A stretch of 64,000 bases of DNA, from positions 3,596,001 through 3,660,000 of the forward strand of contig OZ241882.1 in NCBI GenBank assembly GCA_965203255.1, given 5' to 3'. The position numbers and the translations under genes are program-made. This DNA comes from JAPOUP01 sp965203255. Its GTDB lineage: Bacteria; Pseudomonadota; Alphaproteobacteria; Rhodobacterales; Rhodobacteraceae. Each line of letters begins with the position of its first letter. Position 1 is the stretch's first letter. Below the pieces are notes generated by a model. It saw only the letters and a list, made by a program, of their open reading frames with translations. It did not search any database and had not been told where the DNA came from. Shown piece after piece: positions 18,162 through 27,289 of this stretch.

Positions 18162-18216
18162 GATGGATGCCTGGGTTCACGGAACCGGATCATCGCGAGG
18201 ACAGGAGCGGGAGAGC

Positions 18217-19164
18217 ATGACAGCAATGGTCGCCGGAACCGGCGTAAGCAAGCGTACACCCGACATCCACGTCAACGGGCGTGACTTCACGGCCACCAAC
18301 GACACGGTCGGCTTCCGAAAGGTTGGCCGCCTCCTCAGGGAGGGCGGCGCCACGCGGGCCGTCATGGAGGCCACGGGGCGCATGCACCGGGCGCTGCTGC
18401 AGTCCCTGCGCGCCAGGGGGTTCTCCGCCACCGTCGTGAACCCGAGGCAGGCGAGGGATCTCCCGAAGGCCGCCGGGGCCCTTGCGAAGACGGACAGGGT
18501 GGACGCCAGGATACTGGCGGCCTTCGGGGCCGCGTTCCCGGACATGCGGGCCACGGCGCCGGCCACCGGCGCCATCGACCAGCTCCGCGACATGCTGGTG
18601 CTGCGGGAGAAACTCGTGGACCAGCGCGCCGGGACGGGGACCGTCGTGTCGGAGGTCGGCGCCGGCGCGCCCGGCACGGAGGTCGGCAGGGTCCTTGAGG
18701 ATATCGACGCCGCCATCGCGGCGCTGGAGCGGCGGACCGGCGGGACGGTCGCCGGATCGCCGGAGTTCGCCGACAGCCACCGCATCCTGACCTCGGTGCC
18801 CGGCATCGGCCCCGTCACCGCGGCGGCGCTGGTCGCGTGGATGGCGGAGCTGGGCTCGATCGGCAACCGGCAGGCCGCATCCCTGCTCGGCGTGGCCCCC
18901 TTCGCCCGAGACAGCGGCACCCTGAAGGGCGGGCGCCACATCGGCGGCGGGAGGGGACGTCCGAGGGACGTCGCCTGCATGGCGGCGATGTCGGCCAGCA
19001 GGTGCTCCCCGGACATGAGGGAACTGTACGATCGCCTCAGGGGGAGGGGAAAGCCCCACAGGGTCGCCCTCGTGGCCGTCATGCGCGGGCTGGTCGTGAC
19101 CGCCAACGCCCTTCTCCGCGACCGCCGGATGTGGGAGGACCGGACGGCGGCCGCCGCCGCCTGA
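18217..19164 (+). CDS. Second IS110-family transposase, first catalytic Asp lost
   Basis: About 315 residues from ATG 18217. Features are AVMEATGRMHRALLQSL, VVNPRQARDLPKAAGALAKT followed by DRVDARILA, and the Tnp_20 part SVPGIGPVTAAALVAWM with ASLLGVAPFARDSG, all standard for short IS110 transposases. The N-terminus reads MVAGTGVSKRTPDIHV where the family has GIDVSK: the first DEDD aspartate is replaced by Gly and the preceding Ile by Thr. That should abolish catalysis. It lies head to head with the larger IS110 element, 56 bp from its end. An open frame continues upstream to 16432 but only because the sequence is so GC-rich. Confidence 0.8.
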   Translation: MTAMVAGTGVSKRTPDIHVNGRDFTATNDTVGFRKVGRLLREGGATRAVMEATGRMHRALLQSLRARGFSATVVNPRQARDLPKAAGALAKTDRVDARILAAFGAAFPDMRATAPATGAIDQLRDMLVLREKLVDQRAGTGTVVSEVGAGAPGTEVGRVLEDIDAAIAALERRTGGTVAGSPEFADSHRILTSVPGIGPVTAAALVAWMAELGSIGNRQAASLLGVAPFARDSGTLKGGRHIGGGRGRPRDVACMAAMSASRCSPDMRELYDRLRGRGKPHRVALVAVMRGLVVTANALLRDRRMWEDRTAAAAA

Positions 19165-19370
19165 CGGCAGGCCGGACCGCGTCCGTCCGGCACGGAAACG
19201 AATCACCTTCAGGCCGGCCGGGGTCTCCCCGGCGGGCGCTTCCGGCGCGCCCGGACGGCGCCGCCTGCGGGGAACGCTGTGGAAAGGTCCGGGACAGCCG
19301 GACACGGAACCCGGAAAAAAACGGAAAAAAGTCGGAAAAAAGCCGGATCCGGGCTTGATTTCCAACATGG
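19165..19370. other. Inter-element spacer with A-rich short repeats
   Basis: Contains three close repeats of GGAAAAAA (about 19312-19343) ahead of the next transposase remnant. No gene. Confidence 0.4.
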
Positions 19371-20265
19371 ATGCTGCCGGCGGCGGGGGTGCGGCCGGGG
19401 CCGCGTGACCGCCTGATCGGCTGGTCGGCGGACGCCCGGCTGGCCAACATCGGCAGGGTCGTGTGCAACAACAGGTTCATCCCGCCTGCCGGCGTCCGGG
19501 TCCACGGACCGGCGTCCCGGGCCGACCTCCGGGCGTCGCTCCGGCGTCCGCCGGGCGGTCTGGCCCGTGCCGCCCGCGGAGGGCTGGAAGGGAACCCTGT
19601 GCCGCGGGCCGGAGAGGGTTCCCGGCTGGTCCGGGACGAGGTGTTGCGGGGGTGGATGGGCCGGGCGCGGGTACGGCCGGAGCCCGCACCCCGACGGACG
19701 CGTCCGGCGGCGGATCGCGGCGATGGGCGCCGCCTGGACCCGGCGGCCCGGGGAGAGCCTTCCGGCGATCCTTCCCGGGCGGGCGGAACGGACGGCGGTC
19801 TGTCGGCCGCTGTCGAACGATGCGGTGACCATGGAGCACATACTGGAACCGCACTGCGAGCGGACAGGCGGGCGGTGCCGCGCCGAGCGGTTCGTGCCCG
19901 CGGTGCAGGACACGACGACACTGAACCATGACGGTCTTTCAGGGACCTCCGGCCTCGACGGCCCCGGCGGCGGAGGCAGGGGGACCTCGGGCATCCTGGC
20001 GCACTTCGGCATCGCGCCGACGCGGTCGGACGGCCCCTCGGGACATTTCTGGCCGACGCGGATCTGCGGCGGGAGGAGGTAAAGGACAGCGTCCTCTGGG
20101 TGGAAGGTCTGGACCGGGCGCAGGGCCTCGCCGACGCCTGCCCGGACACGGGGGTGGTGAACGTCCGCGACCGCGGGGGCGACTTCCGGCGGCCGCTCCC
20201 GCGGGCGGGGGAGAAGGGCGCGGAACTCCTGGTGCGGGCCAGCAACGGATCCGTCCGGTCCGATG
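19371..20265 (+). pseudogene. IS4-type transposase with N-terminal DruA-like region, frameshifted
   Basis: Pieces of one transposase are spread over three frames. GWSADARLANIGRVVCNNRF (near 19415) matches the DUF4338/DruA-like N-terminus found in a subset of IS4 transposases. VQDTTTLNHDGLSGTSGLDG (near 19900) and ILAHFGIAPTRSDG carry the first Asp region, and WVEGLDRAQGLADACPDTGV, VNVRDRGGDF (near 20095-20190) the second. At least two frameshifts separate them and the C-terminal third is missing. Non-functional. Confidence 0.72.
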
Positions 20266-20642
20266 ACTCGATGTTGAACTCCGTCCTGAATCTCAATCTC
20301 GCCTTTCTCAAGCAGAACAGAAAAGGAGTTCTCGATGGATTTCTTCAGTGGTGGAGGCGACGCAAGCCCGTTCCGAGAGATCGGATCGAACGAGAAATAC
20401 TCAGGCTTGCGCCCGCCGACGGTTGGCTCGATCCCTATTGCGAGGTCACGGTCTGGTGGCTGAACCGGAAACTCTCGCAAATGCAGCGATAGGGGCGCAG
20501 TGCCCAGACGGGAACACACTGTGATCGAAACGTACAACATGTTTGCCGAGGCTGAAGTACGAGAGGTATTGACAGAAAGCCGGACGATGCCCGTGACGGA
20601 AAGGAAATACGGCGCATTCGCGCTGAAGTGAGGAGAAAAAAC
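20266..20642. other. Remnant region before toxin-antitoxin pair
   Basis: No complete gene. A short frame ending VTERKYGAFALK stops at about 20631, just before the DUF433 gene; it could be the tail of a truncated gene such as hsdS, since hsdR follows, but nothing proves this. Confidence 0.3.
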
Positions 20643-20870
20643 ATGAACTGGCGCGATCATATCACCGTGGACCCAGAGGTCTGCCATGGCAAGGCATGCA
20701 TCTCGGGCACGCGCGTTCTGGTAACGACAGTGCTCGACAATCTGGCGGACGGTCTGGATGCGGAGGACATCGCGAGGAGCTATCCGTCCGTTTCCCGCGA
20801 GGTGGTGCGGGCGGTGCTTTGCTATGCCGCTGCTCTGGCCAACGAGCGGGTCGTAGCGCTCGGGAAGTAG
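20643..20870 (+). CDS. DUF433 antitoxin
   Basis: A 75-residue protein, MNWRDHITVDPEVCHGKACI then SGTRVLVTTVLDNLADG, with EDIARSYPSVSREVVRAVL, the DUF433 winged/HTH fold. The AGGAG ribosome site lies 9 bp upstream of the ATG. DUF433 proteins usually precede a DUF5615 PIN-like protein, exactly as here, and are taken to be DNA-binding antitoxins that repress their own operon. The gap to the toxin gene is 10 bp. It is the only toxin-antitoxin pair in the window in which both genes look intact. Confidence 0.9.
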   Translation: MNWRDHITVDPEVCHGKACISGTRVLVTTVLDNLADGLDAEDIARSYPSVSREVVRAVLCYAAALANERVVALGK

Positions 20871-20880
20871 GACAACCGGC

Positions 20881-21234
20881 GTGCGGTTCAAGCTGGACGA
20901 GAATCTTCCTGTCGAACTGGCGGACATCTTTCGCGCGGCCGGGCACGACGCGGTGACCGTGCTCGATCAGGACCTGAAGGGCGCGCGGGATTCTCGTCTT
21001 GCGTCTGTCTGCATGCACGAGGGCCGGGCCATCGTGACGCTCGATACGGACTTTGCGGACATCCGGATGCATCCACCTGACGCCTATCCCGGGCTCGTCG
21101 TCTTTCGGACGAACAGCCAGTCCCGTGACCATATCCTGAAAATCGGCGCCCGACTGCTCCATGTGTTGTCAGATGCGACGCTTGCCGGACAGCTCTGGAT
21201 TGTCGAGGATTCGCGGATACGGGTGCGACAGTGA
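20881..21234 (+). CDS. DUF5615 PIN-like toxin
   Basis: 117 residues from a GTG start. MRFKLDENLPVELADIFR, AIVTLDTDFADIR and the late PGLVVFRTNSQSRDHIL are typical of DUF5615, a compact PIN-like ribonuclease fold with acidic residues D7/E8 and the DTDF Asp. Its partner is the DUF433 gene 10 bp upstream. The stop is followed after 1 bp by the ATG of the hsdR remnant, so the pair sits inside a former type I restriction operon, a common arrangement. The frame is intact. Confidence 0.88.
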   Translation: MRFKLDENLPVELADIFRAAGHDAVTVLDQDLKGARDSRLASVCMHEGRAIVTLDTDFADIRMHPPDAYPGLVVFRTNSQSRDHILKIGARLLHVLSDATLAGQLWIVEDSRIRVRQ

Positions 21235-21235
21235 C

Positions 21236-22595
21236 ATGAAGACGACCGGCGAAAAGGCCTTCGAGACGGTCATCGAAACCCATCTTCTGGACAACGGCTC
21301 TGTGTCGATTCCCGGCGAGGGGTTCGACCGCGACCGCGCGGTCTTCCCGGAGACGACGCTGGCTTTCATTCGGGAGACCCAGCCCGGCGAATGGGCGAAG
21401 CTCGAAGCGCTCCTCGGCGACAAGACCGGCGAACAGGTCCTGGCCGATCTGTGCAAGTGGATGGACGCCAACGGCTCACTCGCCACGCTGCGCCACGGCT
21501 TCAAGTGTTAAGGACGCGCGCTGCGCCCGGCGTTCTTCAAGGCGGCGCACGGCATGAACCCGGAGCTGGAGATCGCGTACGAGGCCAACAGGGTCGGGAT
21601 CACGCGCCAGCTCCACTATTCACCACGGTCGCAGAATTCGCTCGACGTCACGCTGAGCCTCAATGGAATCCCCCGTTGTCACGCTTGAACTGAAGAACCC
21701 GCTTACCGGCCAGACCCTCGAGGACGCCCGCCGGCAGTACCGCCAGAACCGCGATCCGAACGAGCCGATCTTCGCATTCAAGCGGCGCACGCTGGTTCAT
21801 TTCGGTGTCGATACCGAATCGGTGATGATGACCACACGGCTGGCGGGCGCCGCGACCCGCTTCCTGCCGTTAGACAGGGGAAGTGACGGCGGCGCCAGCA
21901 ATCCGCCGGATAGTGCCGGCCGGACCTACCGCACGGCGTATCTCTGGGAAGAGGTGCTCCGGCGAGACAGCCTGCTCGACCTGCTGGCGCGGTTCGTTCA
22001 TCTACAGATTGACGAGAAGCGCGACGACCGCGGCCGCAAGGCAAGGGGCGAGACGATGATCTTCCCGCTTTACCACCAGCTGGATGCGGTACGCACGCTG
22101 GTGGACTCGGCGCGACGCGACGGTGCTGGGCAGAACTACCTGATCGAGCATTCCGCCGGCAGCGGCAAGAGCAACACCATCGGCTGGCTCGCGCATCGGC
22201 TCGCATCGCTGCACGACGATGCCGACGAACGGATATTCGACAGCGTGATCGTGATTACCGACCGTATCGTGCTCAACCAGCAGCTTCAGGACACGATCTA
22301 CCAGTTCGAGCATAAGCGCGGCGTCGTGCAGAAGATCGACGAGAGTTCGCGCCAGCTGGCCGAAGCGCTCGAAAGCGGCGTGCCGGTGATTATCACCACG
22401 TTGCAGAAGTTTCCATTCGTTTCCCGGCAACTTCTCGGGATGGCGGAAGAGCGCGGGGAACGGGCGACCGTAGTGCTGCCGATGCGGCGCTGCGCGGTGA
22501 TCGTCGACGAAGCGCACAGCTCCCAAGGGGGCGAGACAGCCGCCGATCTCAAGGAAGTCCTCGGCGAAGAGGGCCTGCGGGAACTGGATCCCTGA
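21236..22595 (+). pseudogene. hsdR: Type I restriction endonuclease R subunit, broken
   Basis: Starts MKTTGEKAFETVIETHLLDN, a normal HsdR N-terminus. At codon 92 TAA interrupts HGFKC/GRALRPAFFKAAH. Then one extra C in the run at about 21669-21673 shifts the frame in LSLNGIPVV. From there the frame runs on with VTLELKNPLTGQTLEDARRQ (the ExK nuclease motif), IEHSAGSGKSNTIGWLAH (Walker A) and VIVDEAHSSQ (DEAH). It ends abruptly after the DEAH region at 22595, losing the C-terminal half. No hsdM or hsdS is present in the window. The first 91 residues could be made, but not an active enzyme. Confidence 0.85.
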
Positions 22596-22727
22596 CCGCA
22601 GGATCATGCTCGCGCACGCTTCGCTTGCTTCCGGCAGATACGGAATTGGTCCTCAATCGAGGCCTCCCGCTGGTTGTCCGAGGAATAGCGGGTGTGGAGC
22701 ACAACAGGCATCATGCGGTGCCTCAGA

Positions 22728-23108
22728 TCATGCAACCTTGTCGAAACGGCTCGGTCGGATTAGCACCTCGGCGGAAATCCCGAGTTGTTGATGCAAATGC
22801 AGGATCATGTCGATCGACAAGCCGCGTTTGCGGTTGAGAACGTCGGCCACCCGGTTGCGGGGACCAATCATTGGTTCGAGATCCTTGCGGATGAGCCTCC
22901 GTTGCTCCATCCGGAACCGGATCGCCTCGATTGGATCAGGTGGATCCATCGGATAGTGCTTCGCCTCATAGACTTCGATCAGCGTTGCGAGCACGTCGAG
23001 GCGTTCACCCTCCGGCGGGCCGCTCTTGGCACCCCAAAGGCGTTCGACCTCTTCGAGCGCTGCATCATGGTCCGCTTCGGGGCGGATAGGTTTCAGCTCA
23101 GTCGCCAT
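22728..23108 (-). CDS. higA: HigA-type HTH antitoxin
   Basis: A 126-residue protein of the COG5499 type. The N-terminus holds ALEEVERLWGAKSGPPEGE and the central YPMDPPDPIEAIRFRMEQ; residues 75-120 form the HTH (NRVADVLNRKRGLSIDMILHL then HQQLGISAEVLIRP). It overlaps the 3' end of the upstream HigB-like remnant, the usual higBA order. HigA binds and neutralises HigB and represses the operon. The gene is intact though its toxin is not, and its native promoter upstream of higB has been replaced by IS110 sequence. Confidence 0.88.
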   Translation of the reverse strand: MATELKPIRPEADHDAALEEVERLWGAKSGPPEGERLDVLATLIEVYEAKHYPMDPPDPIEAIRFRMEQRRLIRKDLEPMIGPRNRVADVLNRKRGLSIDMILHLHQQLGISAEVLIRPSRFDKVA

Positions 23109-23395
23109 GTTTCACCTCAGCTACGTTTATCCTGTCATATGCCTTGTGGGTGCCGATCCACTTGACCCAGACGACCCCTTCTCGAAGTCCACGGTCACCA
23201 CCAATCGGTAGTCGTTTCCCTTGATGTTGAAGACAATCCGCTCGGCGTTGCACTTCGGAATGGAAGTGGGGAGGTCTTTTCACATCGGCAGAACTCGCCC
23301 ATTCCGCTTTGCTGACTTCATCGAACCAGGCATCGAGCGCGGCCTTCACAGCCGGCTGATCGTTTTTGCCCCGCGAAGCTATCGACAAACTTCCG
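23098..23395 (-). pseudogene. higB: HigB-type mRNA interferase, truncated and frameshifted
   Basis: On the minus strand the recognisable HigB begins at about NDQPAVKAALDAWFDEVSK and EWASSADVK. An extra A in an A-run shifts the frame; the correct continuation would be LPTSIPKCNAERIVFN and IKGNDYRLVVTVDFEKG. A missing G then requires a second shift into VVWVKWIGTHKAYDRINV. The first ~10 residues are replaced by the left end of an IS110-like element. Three lesions make it inactive. The downstream antitoxin is intact. Confidence 0.82.
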
Positions 23396-23560
23396 TAAGG
23401 TACCGTGGTATCGTTCCCCTCGAATGGGTCTGGAATCAACCAGCTTTCTCTCCTTTCTGAGGGCGGGAGTCGCCGTTCCTCGGCTCCCCGCCGCAACATG
23501 TTGCTCCACCGTCATTCAATTGAATCGAATCACCCGAGCGCACGGACGGTGGCGGATCGG
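23396..23560 (-). other. IS110 left-end remnant
   Basis: The sequence reading (minus) HVAAGSRGTATP then ERKLVDSRPIRGERYHGT parallels the left ends of the two large IS110 copies (HVVAGGRRSATPC and EKDEWFQNPLRGRRYHG), including the CTTTCTCTCCTTTC box and ACAACATGTTGC. Only about 130 bp survive and no transposase follows. It is the third copy of this noncoding end in the window. Confidence 0.65.
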
Positions 23561-23696
23561 GGTCCAGGCGCCTGGATCCAAAAACCCGGCACATCCGGAT
23601 CCCACGCTAGAATCCTGTCTCAATCCACCTGACTACTTGCCTGCGACGTTCAATGGATCATTCGAAGCGACGGTCCCGATGAAATGGGTGGGCTCT
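23561..23696. other. Short spacer, nothing recognised
   Basis: Separates the element remnant from the ABC importer operon; no frame or strong hairpin seen. Confidence 0.4.
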
Positions 23697-24506
23697 TTAC
23701 CAGTAGTGTTGGTCAGGATCCGGTAACGGGATCGCATCCAGCAGTTCGCGGGTGTATTGCGACTTCGGAGCGGTAAATATCCGTTCCACCGGCGCATATT
23801 CCACGATCATTCCGTTATTCAGGACCACGACCTGCGAACACAATCGCCGGATAACCGAAAGGTCGTGACTGATGAATGCAAGCGTCAGTCCCAGCTCCCG
23901 CACGAGATTCTCCAGCAGATTAAGCACTTGGGCCTGTGAGGATACGTCAAGCCCGGAGACGATCTCATCGGCGAGGATGAAATCCGGACGCATGGCGATG
24001 GCGCGGGCAATGCCGACGCGTTGGCGCTGCCCGCCCGATAGTTCGTGTGGATAACGTGCCCGAAACGCACAAGGCAGTCCAACATGATCCAACGCCTCGT
24101 CCACGCGGGCATCGATCCGGTCAAGATTGTGAATCCGCAGCGGATCAGCGATAATCGCGCCTACCCGGCGCCGCGGATTGAGCGAAGACATCGGATCCTG
24201 AAAGATCATCTGCAGCCGTCGCCGCAGCGGCCGCAGGCCGGTCTCGTCGAGATGTCCGATGTCCTTGCCTTCAAAAACGATCGATCCGGCTGTCGGCTCC
24301 AGCAAGCGGACGAGCGTCCGGCCCAATGTCGACTTTCCGGATCCCGAACCGCCTACGATGCCGAGTACGCTTCCGGTCTCGATATCGAAATCCAGACCCT
24401 TGAGAATATTGACGACCGGCGCACGTCCGAAAGGCTGTTTGTTGGCGAGATCGGGGAGCGAGAGCTCCAGTCCGCGAACCTTGAACATGAATGTATCAGT
24501 GGGCAT
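23697..24506 (-). CDS. Peptide/nickel-type ABC importer, ATP-binding subunit (OppF/DppF type)
   Basis: A 269-residue ATPase with Walker A GIVGGSGSGKSTLG, Q-loop MIFQDPMSSLNPRRRVG, signature LSGGQRQRVGIARA, Walker B FILADEIVSGLD and the H-loop in AFISHDLSVIRRLC. It lacks the usual Cys-rich OppF tail, ending ...LLDAIPLPDPDQHYW. It is the last gene of the leftward operon and overlaps the upstream ATPase gene by 11 bp. With its partner it forms the heterodimeric motor on the cytoplasmic face of the importer. Confidence 0.93.
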   Translation of the reverse strand: MPTDTFMFKVRGLELSLPDLANKQPFGRAPVVNILKGLDFDIETGSVLGIVGGSGSGKSTLGRTLVRLLEPTAGSIVFEGKDIGHLDETGLRPLRRRLQMIFQDPMSSLNPRRRVGAIIADPLRIHNLDRIDARVDEALDHVGLPCAFRARYPHELSGGQRQRVGIARAIAMRPDFILADEIVSGLDVSSQAQVLNLLENLVRELGLTLAFISHDLSVIRRLCSQVVVLNNGMIVEYAPVERIFTAPKSQYTRELLDAIPLPDPDQHYW

Positions 24507-25374
24507 GACGCCATTTCCTGTCGGCTGCCTCGACCTGCTCGGATATGGCTGAAATCACTGTCTGGTCTACCGGTGTCAGCGAGGTGGAAGGTTCGGTGAA
24601 TTTGGGCGTGGCCGACAGAAGCGCTTTCGAGTAGACGTGAGCGGGACCTGCATAGAAGTTCGAGACTTCCGCCTCCTCGACGACCATCCCATCGAACAGC
24701 ACGACGAGGCGCTGGCAGATTTTCGAAACCACGCCGAGATCATGGGTGACGAACAGCATTGCCGTTCCGTGGCGTTCCTGCAGGTCCCGGATAAGGCGCA
24801 GGATCCGTTTCTGCACCGTCACGTCCAGCGCCGTCGTCGGTTCATCGGCAATCACGAGTTTCGGATTTGCGGCAAAGGCGGATGCGATGAGAACCCTTTG
24901 GCGCATGCCGCCGGAAAGCTCATGCGGATAGCTGGCAAGTACCCGCCGCGGACTTTCGATGTGAACCTCGTCCAGGAGCTCGGCGGCGCGGTTTCGGGCA
25001 TCGTGCTTCGTCCAGCCCAGAATGTCGATCAGTCTGTCGGTGATCTGAGGTCCAATGCGGCGCGAAGGGTTGAGCGCGGTCAGGGGATCCTGCGGGATCA
25101 GCGCCGTCGTCGCGCCGATCAGGCGGCGCCTTTCGCGCTGCGGCATTGCCAGCAGATCTTCGCCATAGAGCCGCACCTGCCCCTCGACAGTCTCCACCGC
25201 CGACGGGAGAATGCCCAGAACGGCCTTGCCGATCATGCTCTTTCCCGCGCCGCTTTCGCCGACGAGCCCGCAGACCTCGCCTGAATTCACGTGCAGCGAA
25301 ATGGAGCGCAGCAGCCTTTCCGGTGCGCCTTTGATTGCGGCGCTCAGGTGCTCGATTTCCAGGAAAGCCGTCAT
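24496..25374 (-). CDS. Peptide/nickel-type ABC importer, ATP-binding subunit (OppD/DppD type)
   Basis: 292 residues from ATG 25374, chosen because it overlaps the permease stop (ATGA) and matches family starts (MTAFLEIEHLSAAIKG). Walker A GLVGESGAGKSMIGKAVLG, Q-loop ALIPQDPLTALNPSRR, signature LSGGMRQRVLIASAF, Walker B LVIADEPTTALD and MLFVTHDLGVVSK are all present. The open frame extends upstream to 25650 but only as a shadow of the permease gene. It works with the second ATPase and the two permeases encoded in the same operon. Confidence 0.93.
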   Translation of the reverse strand: MTAFLEIEHLSAAIKGAPERLLRSISLHVNSGEVCGLVGESGAGKSMIGKAVLGILPSAVETVEGQVRLYGEDLLAMPQRERRRLIGATTALIPQDPLTALNPSRRIGPQITDRLIDILGWTKHDARNRAAELLDEVHIESPRRVLASYPHELSGGMRQRVLIASAFAANPKLVIADEPTTALDVTVQKRILRLIRDLQERHGTAMLFVTHDLGVVSKICQRLVVLFDGMVVEEAEVSNFYAGPAHVYSKALLSATPKFTEPSTSLTPVDQTVISAISEQVEAADRKWRHAH

Positions 25375-26222
25375 CGTAGCACCGGATCGAAACGGTCCTT
25401 CAGACCCTCGCCGAACTGACTGAAGGCCAGAACGGTCAGGAACAGCACGATCAGCGGACAGACCAGAACCCACCACGCCTGATGTATCGATATCCGACCC
25501 TCGGCGATCATCCCTCCCCAGGTCGGCGCGTCCGTCGATATCGACAGGTTGACGAAGGACAGGATCGCCTCGACGATCACAGCAATACCCATCTCCAGTG
25601 ACAGGAGAGCCACGATTGTCGGCAACACATTCGGTCCGATTTCGCGCCACAGAATGGCCGAGCGCACATGGCCGGCAACAACGGCGCTGGCGACATAGTC
25701 CATCTGCGACTGGTTTATGGTCTCCGCGCGCACAACCCGGCAGAAGCGGGTCCAGTCAATGACGATGATGGCAATGACGATCGACCACAGGCCGGTGCCC
25801 AGAACCGCGATGAGCAGAATTGCGAACAGGACCGGTGGAAATGCCATCCAGATGTCGACCAGCCGCGAAATCACCCCATCCGCCCAGCCACGGTAATAGC
25901 CCGCGATCAGGCCGAGAAAAGACCCGACAATCGCTGTTGCGAGGCCGGCGATAATTGCGACGGCCAGCGCGACCCGCCCGCCATGGATGATTCGAGAGAG
26001 TACATCGCGCCCGAGGCTGTCGGTACCCAGCGGATAGCCGGACTCAGCGCCAGCGGCCCAGAACGGCGGCAGTCTGGAAGCGATGAGGTCCTGCGCCAGC
26101 GGATCGTGGGGGCTGATCCAGCCTGCGAAAAGGGTCAGGACGGCAACCATCGCCAGCCAGCCGCCCGACAGCCAGAGCCTGAGCCCAGCCTTTCTCCTGA
26201 TCGTGCGAAGACCGTCACGCAT
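25371..26222 (-). CDS. ABC importer permease (OppC/DppC type)
   Basis: 283 residues with six predicted transmembrane stretches, starting with WLSGGWLAMVAVLTLFAGW. It has the DppC pattern PLGTDSLGRDVLSRIIHGGR and the cytoplasmic EAA-like loop around VRAETINQSQMDYVASAVV. It overlaps the DppB-type gene by 8 bp and the ATPase by 4 bp. Inner-membrane channel subunit of a five-gene importer for a small solute, possibly peptide-like. Confidence 0.92.
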   Translation of the reverse strand: MRDGLRTIRRKAGLRLWLSGGWLAMVAVLTLFAGWISPHDPLAQDLIASRLPPFWAAGAESGYPLGTDSLGRDVLSRIIHGGRVALAVAIIAGLATAIVGSFLGLIAGYYRGWADGVISRLVDIWMAFPPVLFAILLIAVLGTGLWSIVIAIIVIDWTRFCRVVRAETINQSQMDYVASAVVAGHVRSAILWREIGPNVLPTIVALLSLEMGIAVIVEAILSFVNLSISTDAPTWGGMIAEGRISIHQAWWVLVCPLIVLFLTVLAFSQFGEGLKDRFDPVLR

Positions 26223-27207
26223 GGCGCAATCTCGGATTCAGGAGGGCATAGGTCAGGTCGACGATGAGATTCACCACGCTGAAGAGCAAGGCAAAGACCA
26301 GGACGATTCCCTGTATCAATGGCAGATCGCGGTTGATCACGGCGTCAATCGCCATGTTGCCGAGCCCTTCATAGGAAAACAGCCGTTCGATGATCACTGT
26401 TCCGCCGATGAGGAAAGTGAACTGCACGCCAATCAGTGTCAGGGTCGGCAGGACGGCGTTTCGCAGCGCATCGAACAGGATGACGTGGTTTTCGCCGTAA
26501 CCCTTGGTCCGAGCGAGCACGACATAGTCGAGATGCATGGTTTCCTTGAGCGACTGCTTGAGCAGTTGGCCGATGATGGCGGCGAGCGGAATCGCCAGCG
26601 CCAGCGCGGGCATGAACATATGTTTGAGAAGATCCCACCACAGGTCAAGGCGCAGCCGAAGGACGCTCTCAAACATGTAGAACTGGGTAGTGAAAGGCAG
26701 GTCCAGCGACGGCGAGACACGACCCGAAATATGAAACACGGGATAGAGCACACCAAGCGTCAGGATCAGGACCAACGCCCACAGGAAATCCGGTATGGAC
26801 AGCCCGGCCCCGTTCGCCACGTCGATGGCGGCTTCCGTCCGCCCGCCGCGGAACCGGGTTCCGGTCAAGGCCATGGCACCGCCGATGGTCACAGCCAGCA
26901 CCAGCGCGAAGACCGACAGTTCCAGCGTTGCCGGCAGACGGCCGAGAACCAGCGGCATGACCGGCTGCCGCAGGGAGATCGATGTGCCGAAGTCGCCCTG
27001 CAGGACCCCGCCAAGCCAGACGACGAATTGCTCGGGAATCGACCTGTCCAACCCGTAATGGGCCGTCAGCCTTGAAATGTCCTCTTCGGATGCTCCCGGG
27101 GGAAGCATCATGGCAATCGGATTGCCCGGCACAACGCGTATGACGACGAAGACGATCACTGCCGCTCCGAACAGTGTGATCGTCATCATCGCCAGACGCA
27201 TCAGCAA
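26215..27207 (-). CDS. ABC importer permease (OppB/DppB type)
   Basis: 330 residues. N-terminal membrane helix MLMRLAMMTITLFGAAVIVF, then VVPGNPIAMMLPPGASEEDI (typical DppB), five further hydrophobic segments, and the EAA loop LDYVVLARTKGYGENHVILF. It pairs with the DppC-type permease, whose start it overlaps. A 12-bp-stem hairpin separates it from the binding-protein gene, as is common where the binding protein is needed in excess. Confidence 0.92.
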   Translation of the reverse strand: MLMRLAMMTITLFGAAVIVFVVIRVVPGNPIAMMLPPGASEEDISRLTAHYGLDRSIPEQFVVWLGGVLQGDFGTSISLRQPVMPLVLGRLPATLELSVFALVLAVTIGGAMALTGTRFRGGRTEAAIDVANGAGLSIPDFLWALVLILTLGVLYPVFHISGRVSPSLDLPFTTQFYMFESVLRLRLDLWWDLLKHMFMPALALAIPLAAIIGQLLKQSLKETMHLDYVVLARTKGYGENHVILFDALRNAVLPTLTLIGVQFTFLIGGTVIIERLFSYEGLGNMAIDAVINRDLPLIQGIVLVFALLFSVVNLIVDLTYALLNPRLRHA

Positions 27208-27242
27208 TGTCTGCAGCAGCCTCAGGTCCGTCTCCCAGCGTG

Positions 27243-27272
27243 CAGTAGCCGCCGCGCAGGCGGCGGCTACTG
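27243..27272 (-). promoter_or_regulatory. Intercistronic hairpin between binding-protein and permease genes
   Basis: CAGTAGCCGCCG (27243-27254) and CGGCGGCTACTG (27261-27272) are perfect 12-bp arms with a 6-nt loop. No T-run follows on the minus strand, so it likely stabilises the upstream binding-protein message or attenuates read-through. Confidence 0.6.
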
Positions 27273-27289
27273 GGCAAAAAGCCTGTCGG

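Noticed and set aside
16432..19164. Open frame of 910 codons running through two IS110 elements
   Set aside because: The first 590 codons are antisense to the large IS110 transposase and open only because of extreme GC; the real transposase starts near 18217.
19209..20927. 572-codon minus-strand frame
   Set aside because: It runs opposite to the recognisable IS4 transposase pieces and the DUF433 gene and resembles no family.
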